Source of the DNA: Monoglobus pectinilyticus
Lineage (GTDB): Bacteria > Bacillota > Clostridia > Monoglobales > Monoglobaceae
Length of the DNA stretch: 64,000 nucleotides
Assembly (NCBI RefSeq): GCF_002874775.1
Contig: NZ_CP020991.1
Span: 2,208,451-2,272,450, forward strand
Reading direction: 5' to 3'
Numbering within the stretch: the stretch's first letter is position 1; each line of letters starts with the position of its first letter. Of this stretch, positions 43,848 through 53,055 are shown in pieces. Position numbers and translations under genes: made by a program. A model generated the notes under the pieces. That model worked only from the letters and a program-made list of their open reading frames with translations, did no database searches and was not told where the DNA came from.

Positions 43848-45245
43848 TTACGCTGGATGAGTCATATCATCATAATTGACTAAGTCTTTGTCAATTTTAT
43901 ATTTTTCAGCTTTTCTCTGTTCAAAGAATTTGACTGCAACTTGGTCAAACAGTGCATATGAAAGTACATCTTCCGGCTGTTCTGTCCATTCTGCACATTC
44001 TTTTTTGAGTTTCTCAAGCTCAGGCTTTATTAGGTCAGCAGGACGGCAGGTAATTGCCTTTTCATTTCCTATTATCTTCTTTCTGAATTCATCGTCAATC
44101 GGAACAGGAGTTCTGCCGTATTCACCTTTACAAATTCCCTTTGTCTCTTTGGTTACCATCTTATAGCGTTCTCCCATGAGCACGTTTAATACCGCCTGGG
44201 TGCCTACTATTTGGCTTGTGGGGGTAACAAGAGGAGGATAGCCTAAATCTTTACGTACTTCAGGAACCTCTTTTAATACCTCGTCAAGTTTGTCTTCTTT
44301 TCCTTGCTGCTTCAGCTGAGAAACTAGATTTGACAGCATTCCGCCCGGAACCTGGTATTTTAATGTGTTAATATCAACGCCTAAAACCTTTGTGCTCATA
44401 AGACCGGAAGCCAAATACTTTTCTCTTAAAGGTTTAAAGTATTCAGCAATTTCAGTGAGCAAGTTAAGGTCGATTCCTGTATCGTACTCTGTTCCTTGAA
44501 GTGTTGCAACCAATGGTTCTGTAGGCGGCTGAGATGTTCCCAGAGCCATAGGCGACAATGCCGTGTCTACAATATCAACACCAGCTTCGATAGCCTTAAG
44601 ATATGTCATTGAAGCAACACCGCTGGTATAGTGTGTATGAAGCTGTATCGGAATTTTGACAGCTTTTTTCAGTTTCTTTACAAGTTCAAAAGCATTGTAT
44701 GGAGTCAAAAGACCGGCCATATCTTTTATGCAGATAGAATCGGCGCCGCAGCTCTCATATTCTTTTGCCAACTTTACAAAGAAATCATTATTGTGTACTG
44801 GGCTTATAGTATATGATATAGCCGCCTGAACGTGACCTTTTTCTTTTTTAGTAGCATTAATAGCTGTTTGAAGATTTCTAACATCGTTTAAGGCGTCAAA
44901 AATTCTGATTATATCAATTCCGTTAGCTATAGATTTCTGTACAAAATATTCAACTACGTCGTCGGCATAATGTCTGTAACCAAGAACGTTTTGACCTCTG
45001 AACAACATTTGAAGTTTTGTCTTTGGAGCGGCTTTTCTTATTTTTCTGAGCCTCTCCCAGGGGTCTTCATTAAGGAAACGGAGACAAGCGTCAAATGTGG
45101 CGCCTCCCCAAACTTCCAGAGAATGATAACCGACTTTATCCATTAGAGGCAATGCTGGCAGCATCTCTTCAGTTGTCATACGAGTTGCTATGAGAGACTG
45201 ATGCGCATCACGACATATGGTTTCTGTAATTCCTACTTTAGCCAT
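43848..45245 (-). CDS. oadA: Oxaloacetate decarboxylase alpha / transcarboxylase 5S-type subunit
   Basis: A carboxyltransferase of the pyruvate carboxylase/oxaloacetate decarboxylase type that moves carboxyl between biotin and pyruvate/oxaloacetate. HMGL-like TIM-barrel marks include ICRDAHQSLIATRM, RGQNVLGYRHYADD, CIKDMAGLL and the metal-binding IQLHTHYTSG. A conserved C-terminal carboxylase domain follows. At 465 residues it lacks a biotin domain; biotin is on the separate protein at 46593. It is last in a five-gene operon. Confidence 0.93.
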   Translation of the reverse strand: MAKVGITETICRDAHQSLIATRMTTEEMLPALPLMDKVGYHSLEVWGGATFDACLRFLNEDPWERLRKIRKAAPKTKLQMLFRGQNVLGYRHYADDVVEYFVQKSIANGIDIIRIFDALNDVRNLQTAINATKKEKGHVQAAISYTISPVHNNDFFVKLAKEYESCGADSICIKDMAGLLTPYNAFELVKKLKKAVKIPIQLHTHYTSGVASMTYLKAIEAGVDIVDTALSPMALGTSQPPTEPLVATLQGTEYDTGIDLNLLTEIAEYFKPLREKYLASGLMSTKVLGVDINTLKYQVPGGMLSNLVSQLKQQGKEDKLDEVLKEVPEVRKDLGYPPLVTPTSQIVGTQAVLNVLMGERYKMVTKETKGICKGEYGRTPVPIDDEFRKKIIGNEKAITCRPADLIKPELEKLKKECAEWTEQPEDVLSYALFDQVAVKFFEQRKAEKYKIDKDLVNYDDMTHPA

Positions 45246-45274
45246 AATATTTTCCTCCTATAATTATTTTAAGA

Positions 45275-46540
45275 TTAATGAGCGAACATAGCGAGGAATA
45301 CGCCTGCCGCAACGGCAGAACCGATAACTCCGGCAACATTCGGACCCATAGCGTGCATGAGCAGGAAGTTTGAGGGGTTTTCCTCCTGTCCGACTACCTG
45401 TGATACACGGGCTGCCATCGGAACTGCTGATACTCCGGCTGAACCGATAAGCGGATTTACTTTTCCGTGGGTCAGTTTGCACATAAGTTTGCCTAGCAGC
45501 AAACCGCCGGCAGTACTGAAACAGAATGCAATAAGACCAAGCGCAACTATACCTAGTGTGGCAGGTGTAAGGAATGTTTCTGCCTTTGCGGTTGCGCCTA
45601 CTGTGAGACCCAGGAATATTGTTATAACATTCATTAAACCATTTTGAGCGGTCTTTGCTAATCTATCAGCAACTCCGCTTTCTTTTATCAAATTGCCAAG
45701 CATTAGCATACCTACAAGCGCTACAGCGTCAGGCACGATTAAGGCCACGACTATTGTAACAATGATAGGGAACAAGATTCTTTCTCTCTTGCTGACCGGA
45801 CGAAGCTGTTCCATAACGATAGAACGCTCTTTTTTAGTAGTAAGTCCCTTCATTATAGGCGGCTGAATAACCGGGATAAGAGCCATATAAGAATAAGCGG
45901 CTATGGCTATTGCCGGCAGCAATTCAGGCGCCAGTGTTTTAGTAACGTATATAGCGGTTGGACCATCGGCTCCGCCGATAATTCCAATTGAAGCTGCTTG
46001 TTCAACTCCGAATCCGATTGCCGGAATAGCTGCGCCCAATGCGAGAGCGCCAAGAAAAGTTATAAATACGCCGAACTGTGCTGCCGCACCCAAAAGAATG
46101 CTCTTAGGGTTAGCAATAAGCGGTCCGAAGTCAGTCATTATACCTATTCCAAGGAAGATAAGAGGAGGATAGATTCCCAATTTAACTCCCAAATAGAGCA
46201 AGTCCAATAGACCGCCTTCAGCAAAAATCCTTTGTATATCCAAATGACCGTCTATCAAATACGCCGGGTCTGTAAAAAATTCATTGTGCATTAATATAGC
46301 GCCTGAATTTTGGAACATAGGCATATTTGTTAGCAGAACACCAAATGCTATAGGCAATAGCAGCAGAGGCTCAAATTTTTTCACTATAGCCAGATACAGC
46401 AGAACGCATGCGATAACTATCATAAGCGGAGTTCCTATAACTTCAAGAATATTTCCGCCTGATGAGATAGTCTCAGATATTGAGTTTATCAGCGCTGCTA
46501 TACCGGTGCTTCCTAAAAAGCTTGAAAAAGCCTGTAACAA
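45275..46540 (-). CDS. oadB: Na+-translocating decarboxylase beta subunit
   Basis: A 421-residue polytopic membrane protein that couples decarboxylation of carboxybiotin to Na+ export. Diagnostic segments are PLLLLPIAFGVLLTNMP, GIMTDFGPLIANPK, the Na+-site IGGADGPTAIYVT with conserved Asp, and VMGPNVAGVIG-like (MGPNVAGVIGSA). It lies 29 bases before oadA and after the biotin protein. Confidence 0.95.
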   Translation of the reverse strand: MLQAFSSFLGSTGIAALINSISETISSGGNILEVIGTPLMIVIACVLLYLAIVKKFEPLLLLPIAFGVLLTNMPMFQNSGAILMHNEFFTDPAYLIDGHLDIQRIFAEGGLLDLLYLGVKLGIYPPLIFLGIGIMTDFGPLIANPKSILLGAAAQFGVFITFLGALALGAAIPAIGFGVEQAASIGIIGGADGPTAIYVTKTLAPELLPAIAIAAYSYMALIPVIQPPIMKGLTTKKERSIVMEQLRPVSKRERILFPIIVTIVVALIVPDAVALVGMLMLGNLIKESGVADRLAKTAQNGLMNVITIFLGLTVGATAKAETFLTPATLGIVALGLIAFCFSTAGGLLLGKLMCKLTHGKVNPLIGSAGVSAVPMAARVSQVVGQEENPSNFLLMHAMGPNVAGVIGSAVAAGVFLAMFAH

Positions 46541-46592
46541 AAAATCACCCTTTCATCAATATATTTTGGTTATGTTTCGGTTGGATAATAAA

Positions 46593-46973
46593 TTAACCAA
46601 TAGAAACAAGGGCATCTCCTGTATTAACGGAAGCGCCTTGGCTGGTGCAGACAGCAACTATTTTACCAGATTTTGGCGCCATAATTTCATTTTCCATTTT
46701 CATAGCCTCGAGTACGCAAAGCACATCGCCCTCATTTACTGTGTCACCGTTTTTAACTTTTACAGATACAATGCTTCCCGGCATCGGTGCTTCAACAGTT
46801 GTTGCGCCCGAAACAGGGGCTGAGGCTGCTGAAGCCTGCGGAGCTGCTTTTGGAGCTGCTGCCGGCTTTGGAGCAGGAGCGGCAGACTTTTGAACCGGAG
46901 CAGGAGCGCCGCCGATTTCTTCAACCTCTACCTCATATGAATTCCCATTAACACTTATATTAAACTTTCTCAT
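46593..46973 (-). CDS. Biotin carboxyl carrier protein of the decarboxylase
   Basis: A 126-residue swinging-arm protein. The N-terminal MRKFNISVNGNSYEVEVEE is followed by an Ala/Pro-rich hinge and a biotinyl domain with the attachment Lys in VLEAMKMENEI. It corresponds to the gamma/1.3S subunit of glutaconyl- or methylmalonyl-CoA decarboxylase and transcarboxylase (GcdC/MmdC type). It carries carboxyl between the two carboxyltransferases and OadB. Confidence 0.93.
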   Translation of the reverse strand: MRKFNISVNGNSYEVEVEEIGGAPAPVQKSAAPAPKPAAAPKAAPQASAASAPVSGATTVEAPMPGSIVSVKVKNGDTVNEGDVLCVLEAMKMENEIMAPKSGKIVAVCTSQGASVNTGDALVSIG

Positions 46974-46998
46974 TATACTTTACCTCCTGGTATTGAGT

Positions 46999-47373
46999 TT
47001 AAAATCTTGAATTGATTACGTCGGTCAGGCCGGCCTTGCTCCAGCTTGGCAGAGCGTTGCCAACTCTTCTGTATGATTTTATATTTAGATTATAACTTGA
47101 TGTGTTAAGACTTGCAGCTATAGCGGCAGTCAAAACAGCTATCAATTCGCCCTCGTCCATCTCAGGGGCTGATTTTGCAGTCGCGTTGGCAGCCTGAGGC
47201 AGTGTCTTGTTACTGTTTGAGGGTGTATTTTGTTCTTTTTTTGAATTATCATTGTAAAATAGTGTTTTCATACCCATTAAAACAAACATAAGAATGACTA
47301 GAACTGCAAACACGATAGCAAGTCCAACAATTGTGACCTGCAGACCTTCAGATAGTGCTGCGCCTATTGTCAT
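46999..47373 (-). CDS. OadG-family decarboxylase gamma/delta subunit
   Basis: A 124-residue single-helix membrane protein. The N-terminal LQVTIVGLAIVFAVLVILMFVLM helix is the OadG/MmdD hallmark, followed by a polar linker and a C-terminal segment with YNLNIKSYRRVGNALPSWSKAG, common in Clostridia versions. It likely stabilises the membrane complex. Confidence 0.88.
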   Translation of the reverse strand: MTIGAALSEGLQVTIVGLAIVFAVLVILMFVLMGMKTLFYNDNSKKEQNTPSNSNKTLPQAANATAKSAPEMDEGELIAVLTAAIAASLNTSSYNLNIKSYRRVGNALPSWSKAGLTDVINSRF

Positions 47374-47410
47374 AGCTTTATTCTCCTTTCATATTTATGT
47401 TTAACATCTA

Positions 47411-48952
47411 TTACAGAGGAATATTACCATGCTTTTTGGCAGGTCTTGTATCTCTCTTGCTTGCGAGCATTTCAAGAGCGCTTATAATTCTCGGACGGGT
47501 TGAGTCCGGCTCTATAACATCGTCCACATAACCGCGGCTTGCAGCTACATAAGGGTTAGCAAATTTTTCGGTATACTCTTGAATTTTTTCCTGTCTTGCG
47601 AGAACAGGGTCTTCTGCATTTTTAATATCTCTTTTAAATATAATATTAGCTGCGCCTGACGGACCCATTACAGCAATTTCAGCTGTTGGCCATGCAAATA
47701 CCATGTCAGCGCCCAAATGCTTGCTGTTCATAGCAATATATGCTCCGCCATAAGCTTTTCTGACTATTACATTAATTTTTGGAACGGTAGCTTCAGAGAA
47801 GGCAAATAATAGTTTTGCACCATGTCTTATAACACCGTTGTGTTCCTGATTAACTCCCGGTAAATATCCCGGTACATCTGTGAAAGTAACAAGAGGAATG
47901 TTAAAACAGTCACAGAAACGGACAAATCTTGCACCCTTATCAGATGAATCACAGTCTAGCGAACCGGCCATAAATTTAGGCTGATTTGCTATAATACCAA
48001 TGGTAGAACCATTCATTCTAGCAAATCCTGTAACTATGTTTTTGGCAAACTTATCAAACATTTCAAAGAATTCGCCGTCATCTACGATTTCTTTTATTAC
48101 ATCTCTCATATCATAACCCTTGTTGACGTCAACCGGAACGATTTCTGAAAGTTTGTCAGAAAGTCTGTTTAAATCGTCTTCACAGTCATAAATCGGAGCT
48201 GTTTCAAGATTGTTTGAAGGAAGAAATGAAAGAAGAAGTTTAACCTGTTCGAAACAGTCTTCCTCAGTTGCGAATGCCTTGCTGGCAACACCGCTTTTTA
48301 CGGCGTGCGTTTGAGCTCCGCCTAATTCTTCAAACGAAACGTCTTCGCCTGTAACCGATTTAACAACTGAAGGTCCGGTTATAAACATCTGTGAAGTCTT
48401 ATCAACCATAAAAATAAAATCACAGATAGCCGGCGAATAAACAGCGCCTCCGGCGCATGGACCCAAAACTATTGAAATCTGAGGAACTACGCCTGACGTC
48501 TGTGTGTTTCTGAAGAAGATATCTCCAAAACCTTTTAAAGCGTCAATACCTTCCTGAATTCTTGCGCCGCCGGAATCGTTAATTCCGATGATAGGAGCAC
48601 CCATTTTTGTTGCCATGTCCATAACTTTGCAAATTTTTGCTGCCTGCATTTCACCCAGAGAACCACCGATAACCGTAAAGTCCTGAGCGTATGCGTAGAC
48701 CAATCTGCCGTCCACGGTTCCGTATCCGGTAACAACGCCTTCACCGGGGGCTTCTGTCTTTGGCATATTGAATTCGTTGCATCTGTGTTTAACAAAAGCG
48801 TCAATTTCAACAAAGCTTCCTTCATCAAAAAGCATTGCAAGTCTTTCGCGGGCAGTTTTTTTGCCGCTTTCATGCTGCTTTTTAATTTTGTCAGCGCCTC
48901 CGCCTTGTTCTATAGTACGGCGAATCTGCTGCAGCTCTTCTATTTTTTCCAA
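47411..48952 (-). CDS. mmdA: Methylmalonyl-CoA decarboxylase alpha / 12S-type acyl-CoA carboxyltransferase
   Basis: A 513-residue biotin-dependent acyl-CoA carboxyltransferase that exchanges carboxyl between methylmalonyl-CoA (or a close acyl-CoA) and biotin. [42 protein letters not shown] and [19 protein letters not shown] mark the crotonase-fold halves and their oxyanion loops. The start is a TTG with AAGGAGGT 7-9 bases upstream. It heads the operon; a CRP-like palindrome lies 32 bases upstream. Propionyl- or acetyl-CoA carboxylase beta are the alternatives. Confidence 0.9.
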   Translation of the reverse strand: MEKIEELQQIRRTIEQGGGADKIKKQHESGKKTARERLAMLFDEGSFVEIDAFVKHRCNEFNMPKTEAPGEGVVTGYGTVDGRLVYAYAQDFTVIGGSLGEMQAAKICKVMDMATKMGAPIIGINDSGGARIQEGIDALKGFGDIFFRNTQTSGVVPQISIVLGPCAGGAVYSPAICDFIFMVDKTSQMFITGPSVVKSVTGEDVSFEELGGAQTHAVKSGVASKAFATEEDCFEQVKLLLSFLPSNNLETAPIYDCEDDLNRLSDKLSEIVPVDVNKGYDMRDVIKEIVDDGEFFEMFDKFAKNIVTGFARMNGSTIGIIANQPKFMAGSLDCDSSDKGARFVRFCDCFNIPLVTFTDVPGYLPGVNQEHNGVIRHGAKLLFAFSEATVPKINVIVRKAYGGAYIAMNSKHLGADMVFAWPTAEIAVMGPSGAANIIFKRDIKNAEDPVLARQEKIQEYTEKFANPYVAASRGYVDDVIEPDSTRPRIISALEMLASKRDTRPAKKHGNIPL

Positions 48953-48983
48953 TTGTATTACCTCCTTGTGTTTAAATTGTTTA

Positions 48984-48997
48984 GTGATTTAAATCAC
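48984..48997. promoter_or_regulatory. 14-bp perfect palindrome GTGATTTAAATCAC upstream of mmdA
   Basis: On the minus strand the extended sequence is TGTGA-TTTAAA-TCACT, close to the CRP/FNR-family pattern TGTGA-N6-TCACA. It lies between a TTAACA and a weak TAAACA element, 32 bases before the mmdA TTG. An operator is likely; the regulator is not identified. Confidence 0.5.
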
Positions 48998-49034
48998 ATA
49001 TGTTAAAATTAATTATTTTTCTATTATAAAAACT

Positions 49035-49931
49035 TTAATGATGTCTGTTTCCAGACTTTTTAGTGCTGTTATTTTTGCTTCTTTGGATACCATTTCCGCT
49101 ATAGTGAGGTTTCTTTTTGGCACCGGTTCTGCTTTTTGGTTTTGAGTTTCTCTTGTGTTTTTCAGCTGCGTCTTTACCGTAGATACTCTCACTGTTTTCT
49201 TTGGATGATTTTTTCCCTGTTCCGATTTTTTTCAGCATATTTACTTCAGATTCGGAAAGCTTTCTCCATCTTCCCAAAGGTAAATGACCCAAATTAAGGC
49301 CTGCCTCTTTGGTGCGTTTCAGACGTTTTACTATACAGCCAACCGATTCGAACATCTTTCTCACCTGGCGGTTTCTTCCCTCATGTATAGTTATTTCAAG
49401 TTTAGTTCCGAGCTGGGTGGCTCCTATAACTTCAACTTTTGCAGGGCTTGTTCGTATCCCGTCAATCACTACTCCGTTTCTCAGTCTTGTTAAGGTTTCC
49501 ATATTAATATTACCGGTGACTTCGGCAACATAAGTTTTTGGAATATTGTTTTTAGGATGAGTTATATTGTAAGTAAGCTCACCGTCGTTTGTGAGTAGAA
49601 GAAGACCTTCTGTATCATAGTCCAGCCTGCCGACAGGATAAAGCCTGATTGGTATATCAGTGACCAAATCCATAACTGTGTCCCTGCCCTTGTCATCACT
49701 TACTGTAGTGACAAATCCGGCCGGTTTATTAAGCATAATATAAACCAGTTTTTTTTCAATTCTAACAGGTATATCGTCAACCATTACCAAATCGTTGTCT
49801 TCATCAATCTTAACGCCCATTTCGGTAACAGTTTCTCCATTCACACGGACTCTTCCGGAACGAATGATTTCTTCACTGCCTCTGCGGGATGCAACGCCGC
49901 AGTCAGCGAGATATTTTTGAAGTCTGACCAC
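49035..49931 (-). CDS. rluB: 23S rRNA pseudouridine synthase, RluB family
   Basis: An N-terminal S4 RNA-binding domain (VRLQKYLADCGVASRRGSEEII) precedes the RsuA/RluB catalytic domain with the Asp in VGRLDYDTEGLLLLTNDGEL and the HEGRNRQVRKMFE motif. The C-terminal 60 residues form a Lys/Ser/Asn-rich tail, common in this family. The start is GTG with AAAGGG about 11 bases upstream. It lies 82 bases before mmdA without an obvious terminator. Confidence 0.93.
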   Translation of the reverse strand: MVRLQKYLADCGVASRRGSEEIIRSGRVRVNGETVTEMGVKIDEDNDLVMVDDIPVRIEKKLVYIMLNKPAGFVTTVSDDKGRDTVMDLVTDIPIRLYPVGRLDYDTEGLLLLTNDGELTYNITHPKNNIPKTYVAEVTGNINMETLTRLRNGVVIDGIRTSPAKVEVIGATQLGTKLEITIHEGRNRQVRKMFESVGCIVKRLKRTKEAGLNLGHLPLGRWRKLSESEVNMLKKIGTGKKSSKENSESIYGKDAAEKHKRNSKPKSRTGAKKKPHYSGNGIQRSKNNSTKKSGNRHH

Positions 49932-50457
49932 TGAATCAAACCCTTTCTTTTGTTTTTAACCGCAGCTAGATTATTAGACTAAAATAACCGCATGTTATCA
50001 TAAACGCTTTGCTTACTATTATAGCCTATTTAAAAATTAAATTCAATAAAAACCGTAATATAAATTTGACTGATATTACTGTTTTAAACTAGGTATATAT
50101 TAGTATTTTTGTATAATTTTTAACAATCGTATATGGCAAGCTTGAATGCTGGCTTTAAAAAAACGCATAGTATATAAATTATAATTGATTTCCATGCAGA
50201 AATAGTCTTGATTTTTATTTACAGCTATAAATAGAATTCAGATAATAATAGTTACATAATGTTGTCTGTTTCAATATCTTAAACTTTTTATAGAACTAAT
50301 TTATTTCGTTAACAGATTTTATTATTTTGATAAACAATCAGTGATTTATAAAGAGTGTCTGCTTTGGAAAAAATATTTTTTATAGAGTGATATTTTATAT
50401 AACTAAATTTATACAAAAAAGGAGGCAGACAACTATTGTCTGCCTCAAAAATATATT
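49932..50457. other. AT-rich intergenic stretch
   Basis: Apart from the MATE terminator at 50415-50446 I see no gene or strong signal here. Confidence 0.6.
50415..50446 (-). terminator. Terminator of the second MATE gene
   Basis: GAGGCAGACAA and TTGTCTGCCTC form a perfect 11-bp stem with a three-base loop. Read on the minus strand it is followed by CTTTTTT, 12 bases past the stop at 50458. Confidence 0.9.
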
Positions 50458-51864
50458 TTATTTTTCTGATAAAGGAATATTAAGCTTTGAAAAGGTGCGC
50501 CTAACAAAGACTATACATAGAATAACAGAAGCTATTTCAGCTATCGGTATCGACCACCATACAAGGTCTAGATTTCCAAACTTTGATAGTATAAACGCGA
50601 CCGGCAAAAGAATAATCAACTGTCGTGAAATAGATGTTACGAGCGAATATATTCCCTGGCCGAGAGCCTGAAGGATTGATAAGGTTACTATACAAAATCC
50701 AGCTGCTATAAAACTGATACTTATTATTCTGAGAGCCGGAACACCTATTGCAATCATATCTGACGAGGCGTTGAACATTCCAAGCAGCTGTGTGGGGAAG
50801 AACTGAAAAATCAGCAAACCAAAAATCATAATTGATACAGCGTATGTTATGCTGAGTTTCATCGTCTTTATAATTCTTGAATGTTTTTGAGCTCCATAAT
50901 TATATGCGATTATTGGAACCATTCCGTTGTTAAGACCAAATATCGGCATGAAAATGAAACTGTTGAGTTTAAAATATACGCCGAAAACTGCTGTTGCTGT
51001 TGCGGTAAATCCAATAAGTATTTTATTCATACCAAAGGTCATTATTGATGATATGGCTATCATAAGTATGGATGGCAGACCGACTTTATAAATGTTTGCC
51101 ACAATGTTCTTTTGAGGAAGTATTTTTTTCAGGTTAAACTTTAATTCTTTGTTTACTTTTGCATTACAAATCACTGCCAGCAGCATAGCTACGATTTGAC
51201 CAAGCACCGTTGCAAGAGCCGCGCCGCTTACACCCATTTTCGGGAATCCTAAAAGACCAAAGATGAATATAGGGTCAAATATTATGTTAATTATTGCGCC
51301 AATACCTTGAGTAAACATAGTATAAATTGTTTTACCTGTGGACTGCAGCAGTCTTTCACCCATTATCTGCCCGAATATACCAAATGAGAAAATACAGACA
51401 ATTGAGAGATATTCATATCCGTATTGTATAATTTGGGCATTGTCTGTCTGGATTCTGAAAAACCAATGTGATAGCGTTGAACCAAATAGTAGCAGTACCA
51501 GCCAGTTCATGATTGCAAGAAAGATACTTATGTTAGCAGCTTTATTCGCGAATTTGTAATCTTTTGCGCCCAGACATTTTGAAACGAAAGAGTTTACCCC
51601 GACTCCGGTACCGCTGGCTATTGCTATCATAAGGTTCTGGACAGGGTATGCAAGGGATACTGCTGTGAGGGCATTCTCGTTGATTTGGGCAACAAAGATG
51701 CTGTCAACAATATTGTAAAGAGCTTGAACCAGCATGGAAATAATTATGGGAAGCGACATACTTATAAGCAGTTTGTTAACGGGCATTGTACCCATTTTAT
51801 TCTCCTTTACGGAGTCAAGTGTGTCAACTTCAGTGTTGATAATTTTTGTTTTGTTTTTTGACAT
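50458..51864 (-). CDS. MATE family efflux transporter
   Basis: A 468-residue polytopic membrane exporter unlike the one at 29776 in detail. It has PVNKLLISMSLPIIISMLVQALYNIVDSIFVAQIN, the MATE N-terminal signature, and GAKDYKFANKAANIS and GLNNGMVPIIAYNYGA in the second half. An unusual polar 25-residue N-terminal extension precedes the first helix. Substrate unknown. It has its own promoter and terminator. Confidence 0.92.
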   Translation of the reverse strand: MSKNKTKIINTEVDTLDSVKENKMGTMPVNKLLISMSLPIIISMLVQALYNIVDSIFVAQINENALTAVSLAYPVQNLMIAIASGTGVGVNSFVSKCLGAKDYKFANKAANISIFLAIMNWLVLLLFGSTLSHWFFRIQTDNAQIIQYGYEYLSIVCIFSFGIFGQIMGERLLQSTGKTIYTMFTQGIGAIINIIFDPIFIFGLLGFPKMGVSGAALATVLGQIVAMLLAVICNAKVNKELKFNLKKILPQKNIVANIYKVGLPSILMIAISSIMTFGMNKILIGFTATATAVFGVYFKLNSFIFMPIFGLNNGMVPIIAYNYGAQKHSRIIKTMKLSITYAVSIMIFGLLIFQFFPTQLLGMFNASSDMIAIGVPALRIISISFIAAGFCIVTLSILQALGQGIYSLVTSISRQLIILLPVAFILSKFGNLDLVWWSIPIAEIASVILCIVFVRRTFSKLNIPLSEK

Positions 51865-51896
51865 TACTTTACCTCTATTCTTAAAGTGTAAGAACT

Positions 51897-51926
51897 ATTC
51901 TAACATATTATAGAAGAAAATGTCAA
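51897..51926 (-). promoter_or_regulatory. Promoter of the second MATE gene
   Basis: On the minus strand TTGACA (51921-51926), 18-base spacer, TAGAAT (51897-51902), about 35 bases before the ATG. Confidence 0.6.
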
Positions 51927-52048
51927 ATAATTTATGTTGAATAAATTTTATCTCTTATTGTTTGCTATTATATGATGATTGCAAAGAAATGCTGAAAAAT
52001 AAAGATGTATTTCTGCAGGTATAATTATTTTATTGTAAACAACAGTAC

Positions 52049-52711
52049 CTATAGTTCTTCAAGTCCGGTTATTTTCATTTTTCCATCGCTGAAACTTACA
52101 GTATATTTGTACTTTTCACTTATATCTTTGACTGAGCCGTCTTTATATACTACTCTGATAGTTGAACTTCGTATAACGGTTGCCGCAGTGTCGGATATTT
52201 TTTCTCCGCCGTAGCAATTTAATGAAAGTATTTCTTCGCTTTCTACGGATTGACGGATTTGTTTATGGCTTTTGAGTTCCTGGTCAGCAGCAGAACTTGA
52301 GAAATATACATCAATATATGAAGTATCCCCTGTATTGATGCCGTTAACAAATGAAACAAGAGCGCCTTCAATAAAGTTTTCAGCAGCATTGGTATCAACG
52401 GAAGCGGCCGGTTCCTGATTGTATGAGTAGGTATTATAATAATTGTTTACAGGCGGCGCTTCCGGCTGCTGAACAACTATTACCTGAGGCGGAGCTGTCG
52501 GCGGTGCGGGCGGAGCAGGCGTAGCCGTAGCCGCTGCTGTTTCAGTTGGTTTAGCGTTAAAAGAATTAAATGATATTATCCCGGTTGAAAATAAAAGGAT
52601 AAAAATAAGGGCAAAAACTAAAATAACTGATAATAACGAAACTGTTACGATTAAACCAGTGTTTGACTTGCCATGTCCCGGACCCTGTTCATTATAATTT
52701 GGATTATACAA
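52049..52711 (-). CDS. Membrane-anchored protein with extracellular NTF2/TcaA-like C-terminal domain
   Basis: A TTG start at 52711 follows GGGAGGGG by 6 bases. The 220-residue protein has a short cytoplasmic start, one helix (IVTVSLLSVILVFALIFILLF), a Thr/Ala/Pro-rich linker (TATPAPPAPPTAPP), and a C-terminal domain of about 115 residues: AAENFIEGALVSFVNGINTGDTSYIDVYF, then beta strands ending KMKITGLEEL. That pattern resembles TcaA/YvbJ-type NTF2-like domains, but the match is only by eye. Function unknown. Confidence 0.6.
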   Translation of the reverse strand: MYNPNYNEQGPGHGKSNTGLIVTVSLLSVILVFALIFILLFSTGIISFNSFNAKPTETAAATATPAPPAPPTAPPQVIVVQQPEAPPVNNYYNTYSYNQEPAASVDTNAAENFIEGALVSFVNGINTGDTSYIDVYFSSSAADQELKSHKQIRQSVESEEILSLNCYGGEKISDTAATVIRSSTIRVVYKDGSVKDISEKYKYTVSFSDGKMKITGLEEL

Positions 52712-52748
52712 GCAAAACCCCTCCCAAAGTACGTACTTATATATTCAC

Positions 52749-52777
52749 ATTATATACCAATTGTAGAATTTTGTAAA
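52749..52777 (-). promoter_or_regulatory. Sigma-A-type promoter
   Basis: On the minus strand TTTACA (52772-52777), 17-base spacer, perfect TATAAT (52749-52754), about 38 bases before the TTG at 52711. Confidence 0.65.
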
Positions 52778-53017
52778 TATTTATTATCATTAAAAACAAA
52801 TTAATACTATAATTAAAATATATGAAATAAAAAATATTACTTATTTTATAATAGAAAAATTGTGTCTCACACTGAAAAAAGTCTTTTTATATAGTTAGTT
52901 TAGGGCTGTTCAGTTATATGTGCATAGTATTTAAATTGTCTTTGGCAACAAGTTATAGAGTTTATTTATTTCAGAAATATTAAAACAATTTTTACTTCAG
53001 TTATTTGGATAACAGAA
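52778..53017. other. AT-rich intergenic stretch
   Basis: Between the promoter at 52749-52777 and the terminator at 53018-53041 nothing recognisable is seen. Confidence 0.5.
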
Positions 53018-53041
53018 ACGCCCTAAAATAATATAGGGCGT
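53018..53041 (-). terminator. Terminator after the decayed YoaK-like gene
   Basis: ACGCCCTA and TAGGGCGT pair over 8 bp around AAATAATA; on the minus strand TTTCTG follows. It lies just past the end of the pseudogene at 53056. Confidence 0.65.
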
Positions 53042-53055
53042 AATTAAAGCTTTAT

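Noticed and set aside
45264-45482. Minus-strand open frame overlapping the 3' end of oadB in another frame
   Set aside because: It lies almost wholly inside oadB, which has strong family motifs; it has no start context.
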